64,000 nt of DNA from Neoscytalidium dimidiatum (taxonomy: Eukaryota > Ascomycota > Dothideomycetes > Botryosphaeriales > Botryosphaeriaceae). Under the pieces are notes generated by a model, which searched no databases, was not told where the DNA came from, and worked only from the letters and a program-made list of their open reading frames with translations. Of this stretch, positions 11,054 through 21,891 are shown piece after piece. A program made the position numbers and the translations under genes. Position 1 is the first letter of the stretch; each line of letters opens with the position of its first letter. The stretch covers positions 3,968,001 to 4,032,000 of the forward strand of contig CM074696.1 in NCBI GenBank assembly GCA_037367355.1, written 5' to 3'.

Positions 11054-12331
11054 CTACATCGAACCCATTTTGAGAAGCGCTTCGATCGCCTCTCTCTCCT
11101 GAGGGTTCTGTTGAGCCATGCTCGTCCAGCCAGCGGGCGCGGCACCAGACACATGCGTCGGGCGTTCCTGATAACTTGCGGAATCGCCTCGAGAACTGCC
11201 TCGATTCTTGGCGAAGGCATGAGAGGAGCTGCGTGGCTGTAGTACCAGCTTGGTTCGAGCGGTGGTATTCCTGGATAGTCGGTTGTAGTCTCTCATGACG
11301 CCGCCTCTGCCCAAACCGCCGCCGAACCCGCCCATGCTGCCTTGACGTAAGACTTGCGCGCCGATACCGGCCCAGTCCTCTTCATCCGTGGCTTCGTCTT
11401 CCTCGTCAAGTTCGATATCATCATCCATAGCCTCGGGCGCCGGCGGAGAATCGTAACCGACGTCGTCTCCATCCATGGACATTTTGTCGGCCTCGTGCTC
11501 AGCCATGTTCATGTCGACGTCATAGTCCGACGCGTCACGACCGCTGATGGCAGAGCTGGCAGCCCAACTACCCGAGTAGAGGTCCTCGCGACGGCCGGTG
11601 TGACCGTGACGCGCAAAGCTGGCGCGGTCGCCTACACGGGGAATCTGAAGGCCGTCGGTGGACATGGCGTAGCTATCCGGCACGCTGGCAGGCGGCGACA
11701 ATGCAGACTGCCTCATGCCGTTGACCGGAATACCGTTGCCGAGAGTGTTTCGCTCAGGGCGTGGCTGGCCCATGACATGTGCGTCCCAACGGCCCCAGCC
11801 TACCTTCTCAAATACGACCTCCCCTTCCTTCACTTCACTGCTGCCAAGAGTGCGGCTTTCCAGCGCGGCAACGACCAGTCGGCGCGCTTTTGTTTGAGGT
11901 ATGCGCGAGAAGCCCGGCACGGACTGCGCCAGGTTCATGAGAACATGCCGGATAGCCACCGGTCCGGAGTTCAGCAGAATGTCCGGAAGGTGGTTCTTGG
12001 CCAGCATGGCCGGGGTGATGGTGTCGGTGGCCTCAAGGCCGGACAGCGCAGCGCTCGAGAGCGGCGCCGGGGCCGGAGGTTGGTCCGCGTCGAGGAGGTC
12101 GACGTCGGAGTCGTTCTGAGTATGGTTGGAGGTATTGGGGACGGAGGAGCTGTGCAGCTTGTGCTGCGGAGGGAGGGTCGGGGAAATGGAGTTCGGAGGC
12201 GTGGGAAGCATGGCTGCTCGGTGGTTGCCCGTGGCGGGGTCTTGCGGTTTGGGGATCTCGACTGAGGAGGAGTGCGAGGCAAAAGCCCTGGCGAAGGGCG
12301 AGACGGGCTTGCTTGGTGCGGTGGAAGCCAT
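11054..12331 (-). CDS. STB3: Sin3-binding protein Stb3
   Basis: Single exon, 425 residues, start ATG 12331. Residues about 105-185 are the Stb3 family domain: ITPAMLAKNHLPDILLNSG, then a VPGFSRIPQTKARRLVVAALE block, then EVVFEKVGWGRWDA. In yeast, Stb3 binds the ribosomal RNA processing element of ribosome-biogenesis promoters and recruits the Sin3/Rpd3 histone deacetylase, acting in the nucleus downstream of nutrient signalling. That role is known for the family and inferred here. The N-terminus is Ser/Pro-rich. After the domain come disordered sequence, a strongly acidic tract (about residues 308-327, DDDIELDEEDEATDEEDWAG) and a Gly-rich patch (GGFGGGLGRGG). The C-terminal sequence REAIEALLKMGSM may be a short helix. 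The frame is intact and the domain order is typical. Confidence 0.9.
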   Translation of the reverse strand: MASTAPSKPVSPFARAFASHSSSVEIPKPQDPATGNHRAAMLPTPPNSISPTLPPQHKLHSSSVPNTSNHTQNDSDVDLLDADQPPAPAPLSSAALSGLEATDTITPAMLAKNHLPDILLNSGPVAIRHVLMNLAQSVPGFSRIPQTKARRLVVAALESRTLGSSEVKEGEVVFEKVGWGRWDAHVMGQPRPERNTLGNGIPVNGMRQSALSPPASVPDSYAMSTDGLQIPRVGDRASFARHGHTGRREDLYSGSWAASSAISGRDASDYDVDMNMAEHEADKMSMDGDDVGYDSPPAPEAMDDDIELDEEDEATDEEDWAGIGAQVLRQGSMGGFGGGLGRGGVMRDYNRLSRNTTARTKLVLQPRSSSHAFAKNRGSSRGDSASYQERPTHVSGAAPAGWTSMAQQNPQEREAIEALLKMGSM

Positions 12332-13438
12332 GTTGGGAGGTTGCGCGGAGGGTTGTCAGTTCTATATGTGCGATAGCATGAGTCAGCGCGTGGTCGGCGG
12401 AGGCAACAGGAGACGCGGCGAGTTCTTTGTGCCGACAAAGGGGCACCCACGTATGCGTCAAGCTGCAGAAACGCGTAGTGAGGCTAGTCTCGGGCTTTCG
12501 ACGGGTAGCTGTGCGTAGATGAAGACGGCGAGGCAGTTGGGGAGAGCTGCGTCGGCCGGATGCGGAGGCGCGTTGCGTGTCGGCTGGCTGCGTGGCTGCT
12601 TGCTGACTGGGGCTGAGCCGCAAGTTGAGAAGCTGGGAGCGTCGGTCGCAGACTGTCGCTGTTTATGGCTTCGGTTTCGCGGTGGAAGGGATCTGGCGCG
12701 TCGTTGTTGTGCGTGTGCTGTCGAGGTCTGGAAGGTTGCTGGCCGGTCGCGACCTGGGGCGGTTCCTTGGTTGTTACTCTGCTGTAGCACGGATCAGGCG
12801 GGCCTTCCAGCTTGCGCCAAAGGAAGAAACACTCGCTGGATCGCGGCTTCTGATTGGCGGCGCGCTCCGTGATAAATGACCAAGGCGGCGGGCGCTGATT
12901 ACGGCTGGCATGGCTGGATTAGCTGGATTAGCTGCAACTCTCCCGCCGAACATTCGCGCATTACGGCAGCCTCAACATCATCGCCGTGGCAGCCAGGGAC
13001 CGCGCCGTCGCAGGACCCTGCGCGTCCTGCGCTGCTGCCCGGCAGGCTCGAGGCATCCTCCTCGCTCGCGCCTCCCCCAGCGCCGCGTTGGTCGCCCTGT
13101 CACTGCGCTGTCGCAAGCCGGACGTCACGCGCGGTCGCCTACCCTGCTGCTGGGCCCATCATCCCACATCCCACTCTCGCGCGAAGATGCGGAGCGCGAC
13201 GGAGGATCCACCGAACCGAGCACGTTCCCACGGCAAAGCTCGGAAAGTGGATTCGCAGCGCACCAACGGCACTCGCAAACCGCGCCTAAACACCACGCGC
13301 CCGTTCCCCGCACACACCGAGCCTGCCCGAGCGCCAAGGCGTGCAGCGCGATAATGCCCCCAACGCCGCCGCTGCGCGATAAAAAGCAACCACTGCTCCA
13401 CGTGCCCCTCTTCTCAATCCTCCGTGAAGCCGCCTTCG
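12332..13438. other. Intergenic DNA between STB3 and TOP3
   Basis: This holds the STB3 promoter side and the 3' flank of TOP3. Two adjacent copies of ggattagct occur at about 12914-12931. Several overlapping frames on both strands look like GC-rich noise. No gene is supported. Confidence 0.45.
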
Positions 13439-13440
13439 TC

Positions 13441-13480
<40 letters not shown>
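13439..13480 (-). repeat. (CAG)13 microsatellite encoding polyGln
   Basis: An uninterrupted run of thirteen CTG triplets on the plus strand (13442-13480) is read as thirteen CAG codons by TOP3, followed at once by TGA (13441-13439). It is a pure repeat, so length variation between isolates is expected. Confidence 0.9.
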
Positions 13481-13482
<2 letters not shown>

Positions 13483-15734
13483 GACAGTATTTTCGCACCG
13501 CCTGCCGCGCATAGAGTTAGCCTGATGTCGCCTGACGCTCAACCGAAAATTGACGATTGTGAGCCCCGTGTGTACACACGTGTCCCCAGTTCGCGCGGCT
13601 GCGGCACTCACGTTCTTGAGATGGTGGATCTGTGCCGTCGTGCGCACAAACACCTCGCGATACTGCTCTAGGCTCTGGTGGACGACGTCGCTCTTTGTCG
13701 TGGACCCGGCGCAAATGGCGCGCATCTGTTGCTCCATCTGTTGTGCGTGCCCCGCTTGGCGTCAGTTTTTGGAATCCCACAATCCGTACCGCCGGCCACC
13801 CCAAAATTCCAAAATTCAGAGATCGACCAGGGGAGGACTTGACGCACCTGTTTGCGCAAGAATGGCTTGCTCAAGCTCGTCTCAAAGCCCACGTCGTCGT
13901 AGCCCGTGATCAATGCCACGCCCAAGGTCGTGGGAATGAACTCCTCTACGCCGCTCCCCCCTCCACCGCGGGCTGCTGCATTGCTGGCACCGCGTCCACC
14001 ACGACCCCTTCCCCTGCCCCCTCTGGCCCCTCTCCCGCCCCGACCACCTGGCGCACCGTCTTCCGTATCCTCACCGCCGGCACCACCATGTCCACCGCTT
14101 CGGGGCCGAGTCATGACATACTCGCGCTCCTTGATTTTGGCGATGTGTTCGGCCATGGTGGCATCCGTGCCGATGCCGTTCGCATCCATTAGAGAGATCA
14201 ATTCGGGCTCCGTCAGATATCCAGGCGGGCTTGTCTTGCCCTCACCCATGCTGGCCTCGGTGGGCTCGAATACCTCGCCTTCGGTGAAGGTTGGCAGCTG
14301 CTGACTGCTTTCCCACTTGTCGTATGGATATACATCCAGATAGTTGCGCTCAAGCACCTTCAATCCGTGAGTGCGGAACGTCTCGCTTCCGTAGAGGATC
14401 TCGATGTCCGTCGCCTCGCCCTTAGCGTCTTCGGAGCAGCAGGCTAGGAAACGGCGGACAACGAACTCGTACACGCGGCGCTCATGCTCCTCCCGAATAG
14501 CCGACTTCTCCACGAAGTTGACGGGATGGATGGGAGGATGAGCCTGGTCGTTGTTACGGCCATTCCTAGGTTGACGGAACCCACCTGCTGTCAGGCCTTG
14601 GGCGTATGCTCCCCATTCCCTCGATTGGTGCTGTTTCTCGATGATCTTCTTGAGATCCATGCCTCTATCGAACTGGTCGGTCTCCGTACGCGGGTAACTT
14701 ATCCAGCCGTGCTGATAAAGTTTCTCCGCAGCCTGCATGACCGCCTGACTGTCCATGCGGAGGAACCGACTGCCCATCTTCTGCAATTCGACAGTCGTCA
14801 AAGGAAGAGGCCTCCACTTGCTCGTGGGCTTCTTCTGCATCTTTGTGACTTTTGCAGTGCGAGAATCAAGGCAGCGCTCAAATAAAAGGGTAACAGCCAT
14901 GCGATCGAAAAGATGTCCCCTTTTCCAGGTAAAGTTGACCTTGATGTCTTCTTTGACGTGTATGAGTTTGATGTTCCAGAAAGTTTCCGGCACAAAATTC
15001 TTGACACGAAAGTAGCGGTCAACGACGAAGCCTAAGGTAGGGAATTGGCAGGAACCGTAGCTGATGACGCCCTCACGCTGGATCATAGCGCTCAGGGTTT
15101 GTGTCTGCATGCGCGTGAAGGCTGCACCAATACGGAGGTCAAGCTCAATACGCGCAGCAACGGCGTTTGCAGCTCGCTCATCGATATCCACAGGATTCCG
15201 AGCAGCGTTGATGACGTGAGCTCTTTCGATGTTGCTGAACTTCGCGCGCTTTACTTCTATATCCTTGTTGCCCTTACGTGCCCATTCGCGGATCTCAGTG
15301 CCAATATGCTCGCCTTCACGATCGCAGTCGGTCCATATGAACAAGCCATCACAGTTCCTCGCCAGGTCTTGAATATTCTTAGCGATTCCTTTCTTATCGT
15401 CGGCAACGAAAGTATGAATCGGTGCTTCGAAGAGCTCGTGGGGACGGCAGGAGTTCCAGTAGCGATACTGTGCAGTGAAATCCTGAGAGGTCAGATGGCC
15501 AGCGACTGCTGTAAAGACGACGCTACAATTGCCCCAGCGATGACCGAAGTTGTAAGAGAATGTATGGTTGGTGATGTACTGCGTGCCTCTAACTTTGCGC
15601 TGGAAGAACCTGTCAGCAAAAAGGCTGCTGGAGCCTCACGCGAGACTTACGCTTTCCATCTGCCTGCCGGAGAGGTGTTCAGCGACAGCCCTGGCTATCG
15701 AGGGTTTCTCAGCCACACACAATATTCTGACCAT
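13439..15734 (-). CDS. TOP3: DNA topoisomerase III
   Basis: Exons 15734-15651, 15599-13848, 13737-13612 and 13501-13439 give 674 residues. Introns have gtaagt, gtgcgt and gtgagt donors and are 51, 110 and 110 bp. This type IA topoisomerase passes single strands and works with a RecQ helicase and Rmi1 to dissolve recombination intermediates. The N-terminal Toprim domain starts MVRILCVAEKPSIARAVAEH, and the acidic metal-binding triad is in FIWTDCDREGEHIG. The catalytic tyrosine is Tyr330 in GWISYPRTETDQF. GIGTDATMAEHI and FLRKQMEQQMRAIC close the core. An RGG-rich insert (about residues 530-560) precedes the last core block; such inserts are common in fungal Top3. The final 20-codon exon reads AVRKYCL followed by 13 consecutive CAG codons and TGA, giving a polyglutamine C-terminus. 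It shares a 274-bp head-to-head promoter with the DUF1295 gene. Confidence 0.95.
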
Positions 15735-16008
15735 GGTACCGTGCGCAAGTCCATGGGTTCGCAGCAGGGTGAGGGCGCGTTTTCAGGTGGCAGTGTGTGC
15801 GTGGACGCGTCTAGGTTGGATTTTGCAGCGTCTGGCAGCTACAGCGGAGCTTTGGCGCGGGGGCCAACGCGCTAGAGCATGATCCCTGCCGACGATCCGT
15901 AGTCTCAGCCTGTGGTGACGTCCTCTGATCTACTCATTTCGTAGCCAGTTCAAGCACAAAGTCCATCTCCACTCCCACACCATTCCTGACAGTTTCACGC
16001 CTTTGAAT
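15735..16008. promoter_or_regulatory. Divergent promoter TOP3 / DUF1295 gene
   Basis: A 274-bp gap between two ATGs on opposite strands must hold both core promoters and both leaders. I see no distinct TATA box. Confidence 0.6.
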
Positions 16009-17241
16009 ATGCCGCTCGTCGCTGCTAGCACGGTACTACCGGCAATCAAATCACTGAGTGATTGCGCCGACTATTCCAAGACGGTTGCGCCCTTCATCCC
16101 GCAACTAAAGACGCTTCCGCAAGACATTGCCCAGCATGTCACGAGTCTCGAAGAGCTGAAGGCCATATATCTGTCAACAAACCCGCTCATCTTTGCCTTC
16201 GCTTTCTCTCTCGCTCTTGCCCCATTCTTTCTTCTCACCTCGGAAATCAACAAGAATTACTCGCAGGTTGATCGTTTCTGGAGCCTTTTACCAACGGTGT
16301 ACAACGCCCACTTCGCGCTATGGGCTCATTTAGCGGGTCTTCCGACCCAAAGGCTGGATAATGTGCTCGCATTCAGCACTCTCTGGAGTGTAGGCATTCT
16401 CAGCTGGCATGAGCCCGCAGATCACTGACTAGCACAGATTCGTTTGACCTACAACTACTGGCGAAAGGGCGGATACAACATCGGCTCCGAGGACTACCGT
16501 TGGGCAATTATCAAGTCGAAAGTTCCTGCACCTATATTCTTTCTCTTCAATGTCACCTTCATCTCTACGATCCAGAGTGTGAGTCTGAACTTGAGCTGAC
16601 CCATGTGCAGTCTGTTAATCTAACCACAGGTTCTTCTCTTCCTCGTAACCACACCAACCTACGTTCTCCTTCTCAGCTCGTACCTCACCGGACAAGGAAT
16701 GGGCACGGCAGATATTGTCTTCTCCCGCATCCTCATTGGCTTAATTGTCACTGAGTGGTTTGCGGACCAACAGCAGTGGAGTGCGTACCGTCGCTCGGTC
16801 AACCACCTGGTATAACACTGACTCTTGTCACCAGACTACCAGAACGCCAAACATGACTATCTCCGTACTGCCGTTGTCCCTCCGCAGTGTGATCGTGCCG
16901 ACCTTGACCGCGGATTTGTGACGTCTGGTCTTTGGGCATACTCCAGGCATCCGAATTTCGCGGCCGAGCAAGCAATCTGGGTCGTGCTTTACCAGTGGGC
17001 GTGCTTCGATACCGGTGTGTACATCAACTGGTCGTTCGCTGGTGCCATGTCGTATTTGATCCTTTTCCAGGGCAGCACTTGGCTCACCGAACTCCTCACG
17101 GCGGGCAAGTACCCAGAGTATAAGGACTACCAGAAGCAAGTGGGCAAGTTTTTGCCGAACCCTTTCCGTGGTGCCTATAAACCTTCAGCTAAGGCTCCCA
17201 AGACGATTGAGAATCAAAAATCGGGAAAGAAGCAGAAATGA
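16009..17241 (+). CDS. DUF1295 membrane protein, steroid-reductase-like
   Basis: Exons 16009-16389, 16438-16578, 16630-16780 and 16835-17241 give 359 residues. Introns are 48-54 bp with gtaggc, gtgagt and gtgcgt donors. The family (DUF1295, related to the steroid 5-alpha-reductase and isoprenylcysteine methyltransferase C-terminal fold) comprises multi-spanning membrane proteins that probably reduce a lipid or sterol double bond with NADPH. Visible marks are hydrophobic segments around residues 65-80 (IFAFAFSLALAPFFLL), the conserved block TYNYWRKGGYNIGSEDYRW, the segment VTEWFADQQQW, and the C-terminal signature WAYSRHPNFAAEQ, with the SRHPN cofactor-binding motif. The tail is Lys-rich (KSGKKQK), consistent with an ER retrieval-type ending. 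Substrate unknown. The start is the second of two close in-frame possibilities and the only ATG. Confidence 0.88.
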
Positions 17242-17342
17242 TATGAATCAACTCTCGGGAAAGAAATGCTTGACAAAGACATGGGAAAAGTTACATAAGT
17301 CCCTACGTGTAACACATATCTTGGGAGAAAAAATATATATCA

Positions 17343-17774
17343 GCATTTGTTGCTGCAGATGGTTCGTTTTTTATATCTAAACCTTCTGTAAATGCTAAAT
17401 GACCTAACTATGATGCAACTTTTTCTATAGCTCAAAACCAAAGAGATGAAGGTTTATTAAATAGAATAATAAAAACTCTTGGTTGTGGTATTATTAAGAA
17501 AGATGCCTTCGGTATGCGTCATATAGCGGTACGTAATAAATTGGAGTTGTACACAATAATTGTTCCTTTCTTTTCTAAGTATCTTATTAATACAGAAAAA
17601 GGTAAAGATTTTGATTTATTTAAAATAGCAGTTTCTATATTATATGCTAACAAAGGTAAAGGTTTAAAAAATCTTACTGAAGAGCAGATTAAACAATTAG
17701 ATTATTGTATTTCTTCTATGAATAAAAATAGATATTCACCCAAATGGTGGCATCCTCTCTCAAGAGGAGCATGA
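17343..17774 (+). pseudogene. LAGLIDADG homing endonuclease fragment (NUMT)
   Basis: An abrupt AT-rich block encodes, in one frame, the C-terminal half of a LAGLIDADG-1 homing endonuclease of the kind carried by fungal mitochondrial group I introns. The motif helix is AFVAADGSFFIS. It is followed by the family pattern ATFSIAQNQRDEGLLNRI, IVPFFSKYLI, FDLFKIAVSIL, LTEEQIKQL and the ending YSPKWWHPLSRGA. An in-frame TGA at 17400-17402 falls where tryptophan fits under the mitochondrial code but is a stop in the nucleus, so the sequence cannot make this protein as a nuclear gene. Codon choice (TTA, ATA, AGA) is mitochondrial-like and unlike the flanks. I read it as a nuclear insertion of mitochondrial DNA, with edges near 17335 and 17780. 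It lies just downstream of the DUF1295 gene. Confidence 0.82.
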
Positions 17775-17779
17775 AATTC

Positions 17780-18490
17780 GGTTCTAATGTATCATATTGC
17801 TTTGGCTTTAACGGCAATACGTTTCTGTATAATAACACGCCAATATGTTGTGGCTCCATGTCCGACTCAGAACCGGAGTCCAATAGCCATTTTCTTCATT
17901 CAGTTTCTATGTACAAGACAGCAGCATGTTCAGCTGATAACCTGGGACATTGCGATCCTAAGTACTCTTCTTAGATCATCGTGCAACCAAACCATTCCTG
18001 TGCATGTCTGCTGTTGGATCGTTCCCGAATCACAATTCTTTGTCTCGACCACTGCTTACAAACCTGACAAAGGCCAACGGTCTTTCAACAGAGTTTAGCC
18101 GTCCGAAACAGTGACCAGCCCTGATGAAGGCAATATGCATTTGTAATCATATCTATAGTTTAGTCTTTCTGGACCAGTATCTTGAGGAGAGGTGACGACC
18201 CGATAGGTGACAAGGCAAGCAAAGTTGAAGCAGTCGCAGAAATGGCCAACAACAGAGCAGAGGAGCAAGATCAGGATCACAAGCACTCCCACAAATCCTC
18301 CGAAATCACGAAATCACCTCATTCATTCACTAGACAGAGCTTCTCATATTCCCATCGATGATACGGGATTCGCATCCACAAGAAAAAAAAAAAAAAACGA
18401 GCGTAACGGAGACCTTCCTAAAACAACTCCCAGTCTCCCCGAAGCCCTGCCGCACTTTCGACCCTTCAGGGGGAAGTCCACAGACAGCAC
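17780..18490. other. Intergenic DNA between the NUMT and THI5
   Basis: Normal base composition resumes. An A-run at about 18385-18397 precedes the THI5 stop codon on the opposite strand. No gene is supported. Confidence 0.45.
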
Positions 18491-19652
18491 CTAAGCCGAG
18501 GCCGTGGCGCGGGGCACAGCCTTTTCCAGCCTGTGAAAACCGCCATTGGCGGCAACGTCCTTCTGGAGCTGCTGCATCCTCTTCTGGTCGCCCACGGGGT
18601 CGACCGAGTCGGCGTCGAGCGCCCACTCGAGGTACACGTTCGTGTAGTTCGGGACGAACGCCTCGTCCAAGACGCCGAGCCTCTTGCCGTAGCGGGTGAC
18701 CTTCTGCCAGTCGCGATCCACGTTCTGCAGATCGCGGCTGAAGTAGGCAAAGCTGCGCTCGAAGATCTTGCGGCTGACGGGCGTGAGGCCCATGACGGGC
18801 TTGACGTCGACGTACTCCCGCCACGCCGCCTCGGGCCGGGCGAGCACGAAGTCGGTGGCGCGCTTGACGGCGCGCAGGAAGCGGCGCACCTTGTCCGGGT
18901 TCTGGGCGAGGAAGGCGTCGTTGGCGATGTACAGGATGGAGCAGAAGCAGCAGCAGCCGAGCTCGGCCAGCTCGTCGATGCGCAGCATCTGCACGTCGTC
19001 GCGCGGGCGGCCCTGCGCGGCCAGCCACTCCTCCAGCTCGACCATCTGCACGTTCTCGAGGCCGATGCCGGCGTCGATGGTGCCGTCGACGATGGCCTTG
19101 GTGACGTTCATGCCGCAGCGCACCGCCGTGTAGTCGGCCGGCGTCATGCCGTAGTGGGCCGTCAGCTCGTCGATCTGGATCTTGCCGAACTCGCCGACGT
19201 AGCCGATGCGCTTGCCCTTCAGCGTGCGGAAGTCGGGCGTGATGCCAGATGATTTGAGGTAGACGACGCCCGTGAAGGGCTCGTCCAGCAGCGAGCCGAT
19301 GGACGTGACGGGGAAGTTACGCGCCTTGGCGGCCAGCGTGTGGATCATAGCCTTGAAGCCCATGTCCACCTTGCCGCTACCGATAATCTCAGTGACATCC
19401 TGTTTCCCTGGTGATTAGCCCAAGGAGCTTTGGCATTGACGGGTTGAGGTGGAACATACGCTGGGATCGTTAGGCTCGAGGAGTGCAACCTTGATGCCTT
19501 CCTCCTTGAAGTATCCCTTGGCCTGTGCCAGGTACAGCGGGGCGTGGTACGGCGTAGCGTGCCTGGAAACAAATCAGCCAAAATTTCCCTTAGAGCCTGC
19601 GATTTCGTCATTCCTACCAGTTGGTCAGGAACGTGATCTTGTCAGTCGACAT
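18491..19652 (-). CDS. THI5: HMP-P synthase, thiamine pyrimidine synthesis
   Basis: Exons 19652-19618, 19562-19460 and 19399-18491 give 348 residues, close to the family norm (about 340). Thi5/Nmt1 makes the thiamine pyrimidine precursor HMP-P from PLP and one of its own histidines, so it is a single-turnover enzyme. The sequence begins [20 protein letters not shown]. Lys62 (PLP anchor) and His66 (donor histidine) are both in [13 protein letters not shown]. The iron-binding CCCFC motif is at residues 195-199. [18 protein letters not shown] and [11 protein letters not shown] are further conserved blocks. It is an intact gene. The first coding exon is only 35 nt. The leader carries a TPP riboswitch (19727-19822), so expression is expected to fall when thiamine is plentiful. 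Also called NMT1 in other fungi. Confidence 0.96.
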
Positions 19653-19675
19653 TTTGACGGCAGATCAAGTGAACA

Positions 19676-19954
19676 CTGTATTTGTTAACTCGACAAGTCC
19701 GATACAGGACAGGGGAAGGGGGAATTCAAAGAAGCATGTTCTTTCGCTGGTATTATCCAGATCAAGTTCACCGGTATTTCTCAGATCAACTGCTCTTCTG
19801 AAGCGGATCCTCCCAGTCTTTGTTCCTTAATCAATCAACTCCCGGCGCATGTCATCGTCAAAAGATGAGGAAGCAGCGGGTGATTGGAGGACATGGGATC
19901 ACCGCAGCAGAGAGACAAGTTGAACACCCGGCATGCGTTCTTCTTTATAGTTAC
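19676..19954 (-). promoter_or_regulatory. Proposed 5'-leader intron of THI5
   Basis: A donor AG|gtaact at 19954 and an acceptor taacaaatacag ending at 19676, with a plausible branch point (gttaac), enclose the TPP aptamer in a 279-nt intron just before the start codon. This is the arrangement known for fungal NMT1/THI4 genes, where TPP controls splice-site choice. The donor is inferred and alternative donors are likely. Confidence 0.5.
19727..19822 (-). promoter_or_regulatory. TPP riboswitch (THI element)
   Basis: Read on the minus strand, this holds the diagnostic aptamer core: CTGAGA (19784-19779), then AATACCGGTGAA, then CTTGATCTGGATAATACC and AGCGAAAG (19766-19741). Pairings visible are P5 (CTGG/CCAG), P4 (CTT/AAG), P2 (CTGG/CCGG), a P3 (GGATC/GATCT) closed by a variable loop, and a possible P1 (CAAAGA/TCTTTG at the ends). 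It lies about 75-170 nt upstream of the THI5 start, and fungal homologues sit in a leader intron. It binds thiamine pyrophosphate and is expected to redirect splicing so that the THI5 frame is not reached. Confidence 0.93.
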
Positions 19955-21891
19955 CTTGATCTGCAGATAGCTCCATTGCGAGAGGCTCCATCGCTTCTTG
20001 CATTTCCGTGCTTTCGTACCGGAGCAAGTGCTTCCTTTCGAAATCTTGGTTGGAATTAATCACGAAAGATAAAGCGGACAGGTGTCGGATGCTGTAGTGA
20101 GAAAGAAAAGAAGTCGGAAAATCACCAGAAAACGACCTGTTCAAGTAGTCTAATGGTGAGGGGTAATAGCGGGGTAGCTCTGCTTGTGCCCTAAGTCGAA
20201 GAGTTAAACTGTGGGTCCGCACTGCGTCCACGAAGATGTAGAAAATATTAACGCACCACTTTGAGTCATCATTGACGTAGGTTTAGTCCAAGAGACGCAT
20301 TTCTGTACAGTGTGTGGAGCACCCTTAAGCAGACCAAGGACACGCCTTTCCCAATATGGTCGATGAGATGATATATTCTGCGCCAATTTCATCCGGTTAT
20401 CCTGCATGTTCTCGGCTGCTTTCTCGCTTGCACTTGATGGACCGACAGTCCACGCACCTGTTGGCTCTACGCCTTTCATGTTTTTCCGCAGCGCGAGAGA
20501 AGGCGTGCAAATAAGGATTGAGCTTGGACAACAACCGCCATGCAGGCCGTCGAACTTGGAGAAAGCTCGGACAGTGCATTCAATGCAAAGATACAATACC
20601 GTAAGGGGTATGACTGATCTTTTTTCCACCGCCCTATCTCTTTACGAGTCCGAGCACCCACAAACTGTACCCTCTTCAGAGAAAAAAAGAACTCACGACT
20701 CTCTCGCCCCACTCAGCTCGCAACACCAGCCACAAACTACTCAACAAAATTGTCTCCATCAGAGTCGCTCGTGAAACCCAGCTCGCTTTCCCCGTAGCAA
20801 GCTTAGCAAGCCAGAAACCCACCCGTTACGACGTAACGAATGTGGGCTCCCCGTATCCACATCCAATCAGGCGCCCCGTTCCCGTGTCCGTGATCACCCA
20901 CCCATGCAAGCAAGCATGCCCCCTGCAAGGTCGCGGCCCGGCCGGGAGAGCAAGCCAAAACGTGTCCAACGGACCGCTCCCAACCACAATCATCCGATAC
21001 CGGTGCCGACACCATCCGCTCAAATTGCTCGTGAGACAAGGTGCGGGAAGGACGGGTGAGCCGGGGTAAAAGAGGGTTTGACATGATGTGATGTCGATCC
21101 CCATCCAAAACCCAAGTTCGACCTCAGCGAGTGCCAACCTGACGCGTCTCCGGAGAGTTGCACGATCATAATCGTCCAGATGAAACTGTTCGAACGGAGC
21201 CGTGATAAGTTGATGCGGAAGGCTGCTTCAGGCCTCCGCATGCGAGATGCCGTTTTGCATTAATACGAGCGCACTTCGTATCCTCGCCATCACATTGTCT
21301 TAGAGCGCTCGTGTTGAACTCTTGAATGTTTATTACTACGCTTGTTTCTAGATTAATTGCCGTCCACTACGGCACTCCCAAAAATCAGCTTCAACTGAGA
21401 CAACCTCCTACTCTACCGTAAGGATACATTCCAAATCGTCTAACACATTCGCAGTAACGCCGTAAGATGCAGTTAAAATATAAGCGTAAAAATTTGGTTG
21501 ATAGTTTCACATGCTCAGCATTGCGCGTGCATGCCCGCCCTCAGCCCGTTGTGTATGCATGGGGGAGGGGTGAGCGACGCCGCAACATTTGCGGAGGACG
21601 TGTGATGGGGATGGTGGAGCGATGGTCCGACGAGGGATCGCTTTTCGGGTGTGTGATAACGTGGAAGAAACGAGATACCAGCAAAGCTGATTACGAAGGT
21701 ATAGAACAAGAACGACGACATCCATCAGCAACAAACATGAAACCCAGCGTCAATCGGCGCTTGGCCGACTAAGGGCAGAGAGGGTTGACCCATCAAGGAT
21801 CAAAGGTTTCCTTCGTACAGAACCATTCAAAATCGTCTAGGCAATCAACTCGTACGCAACTGACGGTCGTTTACCAGTCATGTGCTTACGC
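19955..21891. other. Intergenic DNA upstream of THI5, downstream of the Crh gene
   Basis: THI5 promoter region on the left and the 3' flank of the Crh gene on the right. Short frames occur, but none has domain content. No gene is supported. Confidence 0.45.

Noticed and set aside
17787..18098. 103-codon continuation in the same frame after the homing endonuclease
   Set aside because: Base composition returns to that of nuclear flanks and no endonuclease similarity is visible. The open frame is probably coincidence.
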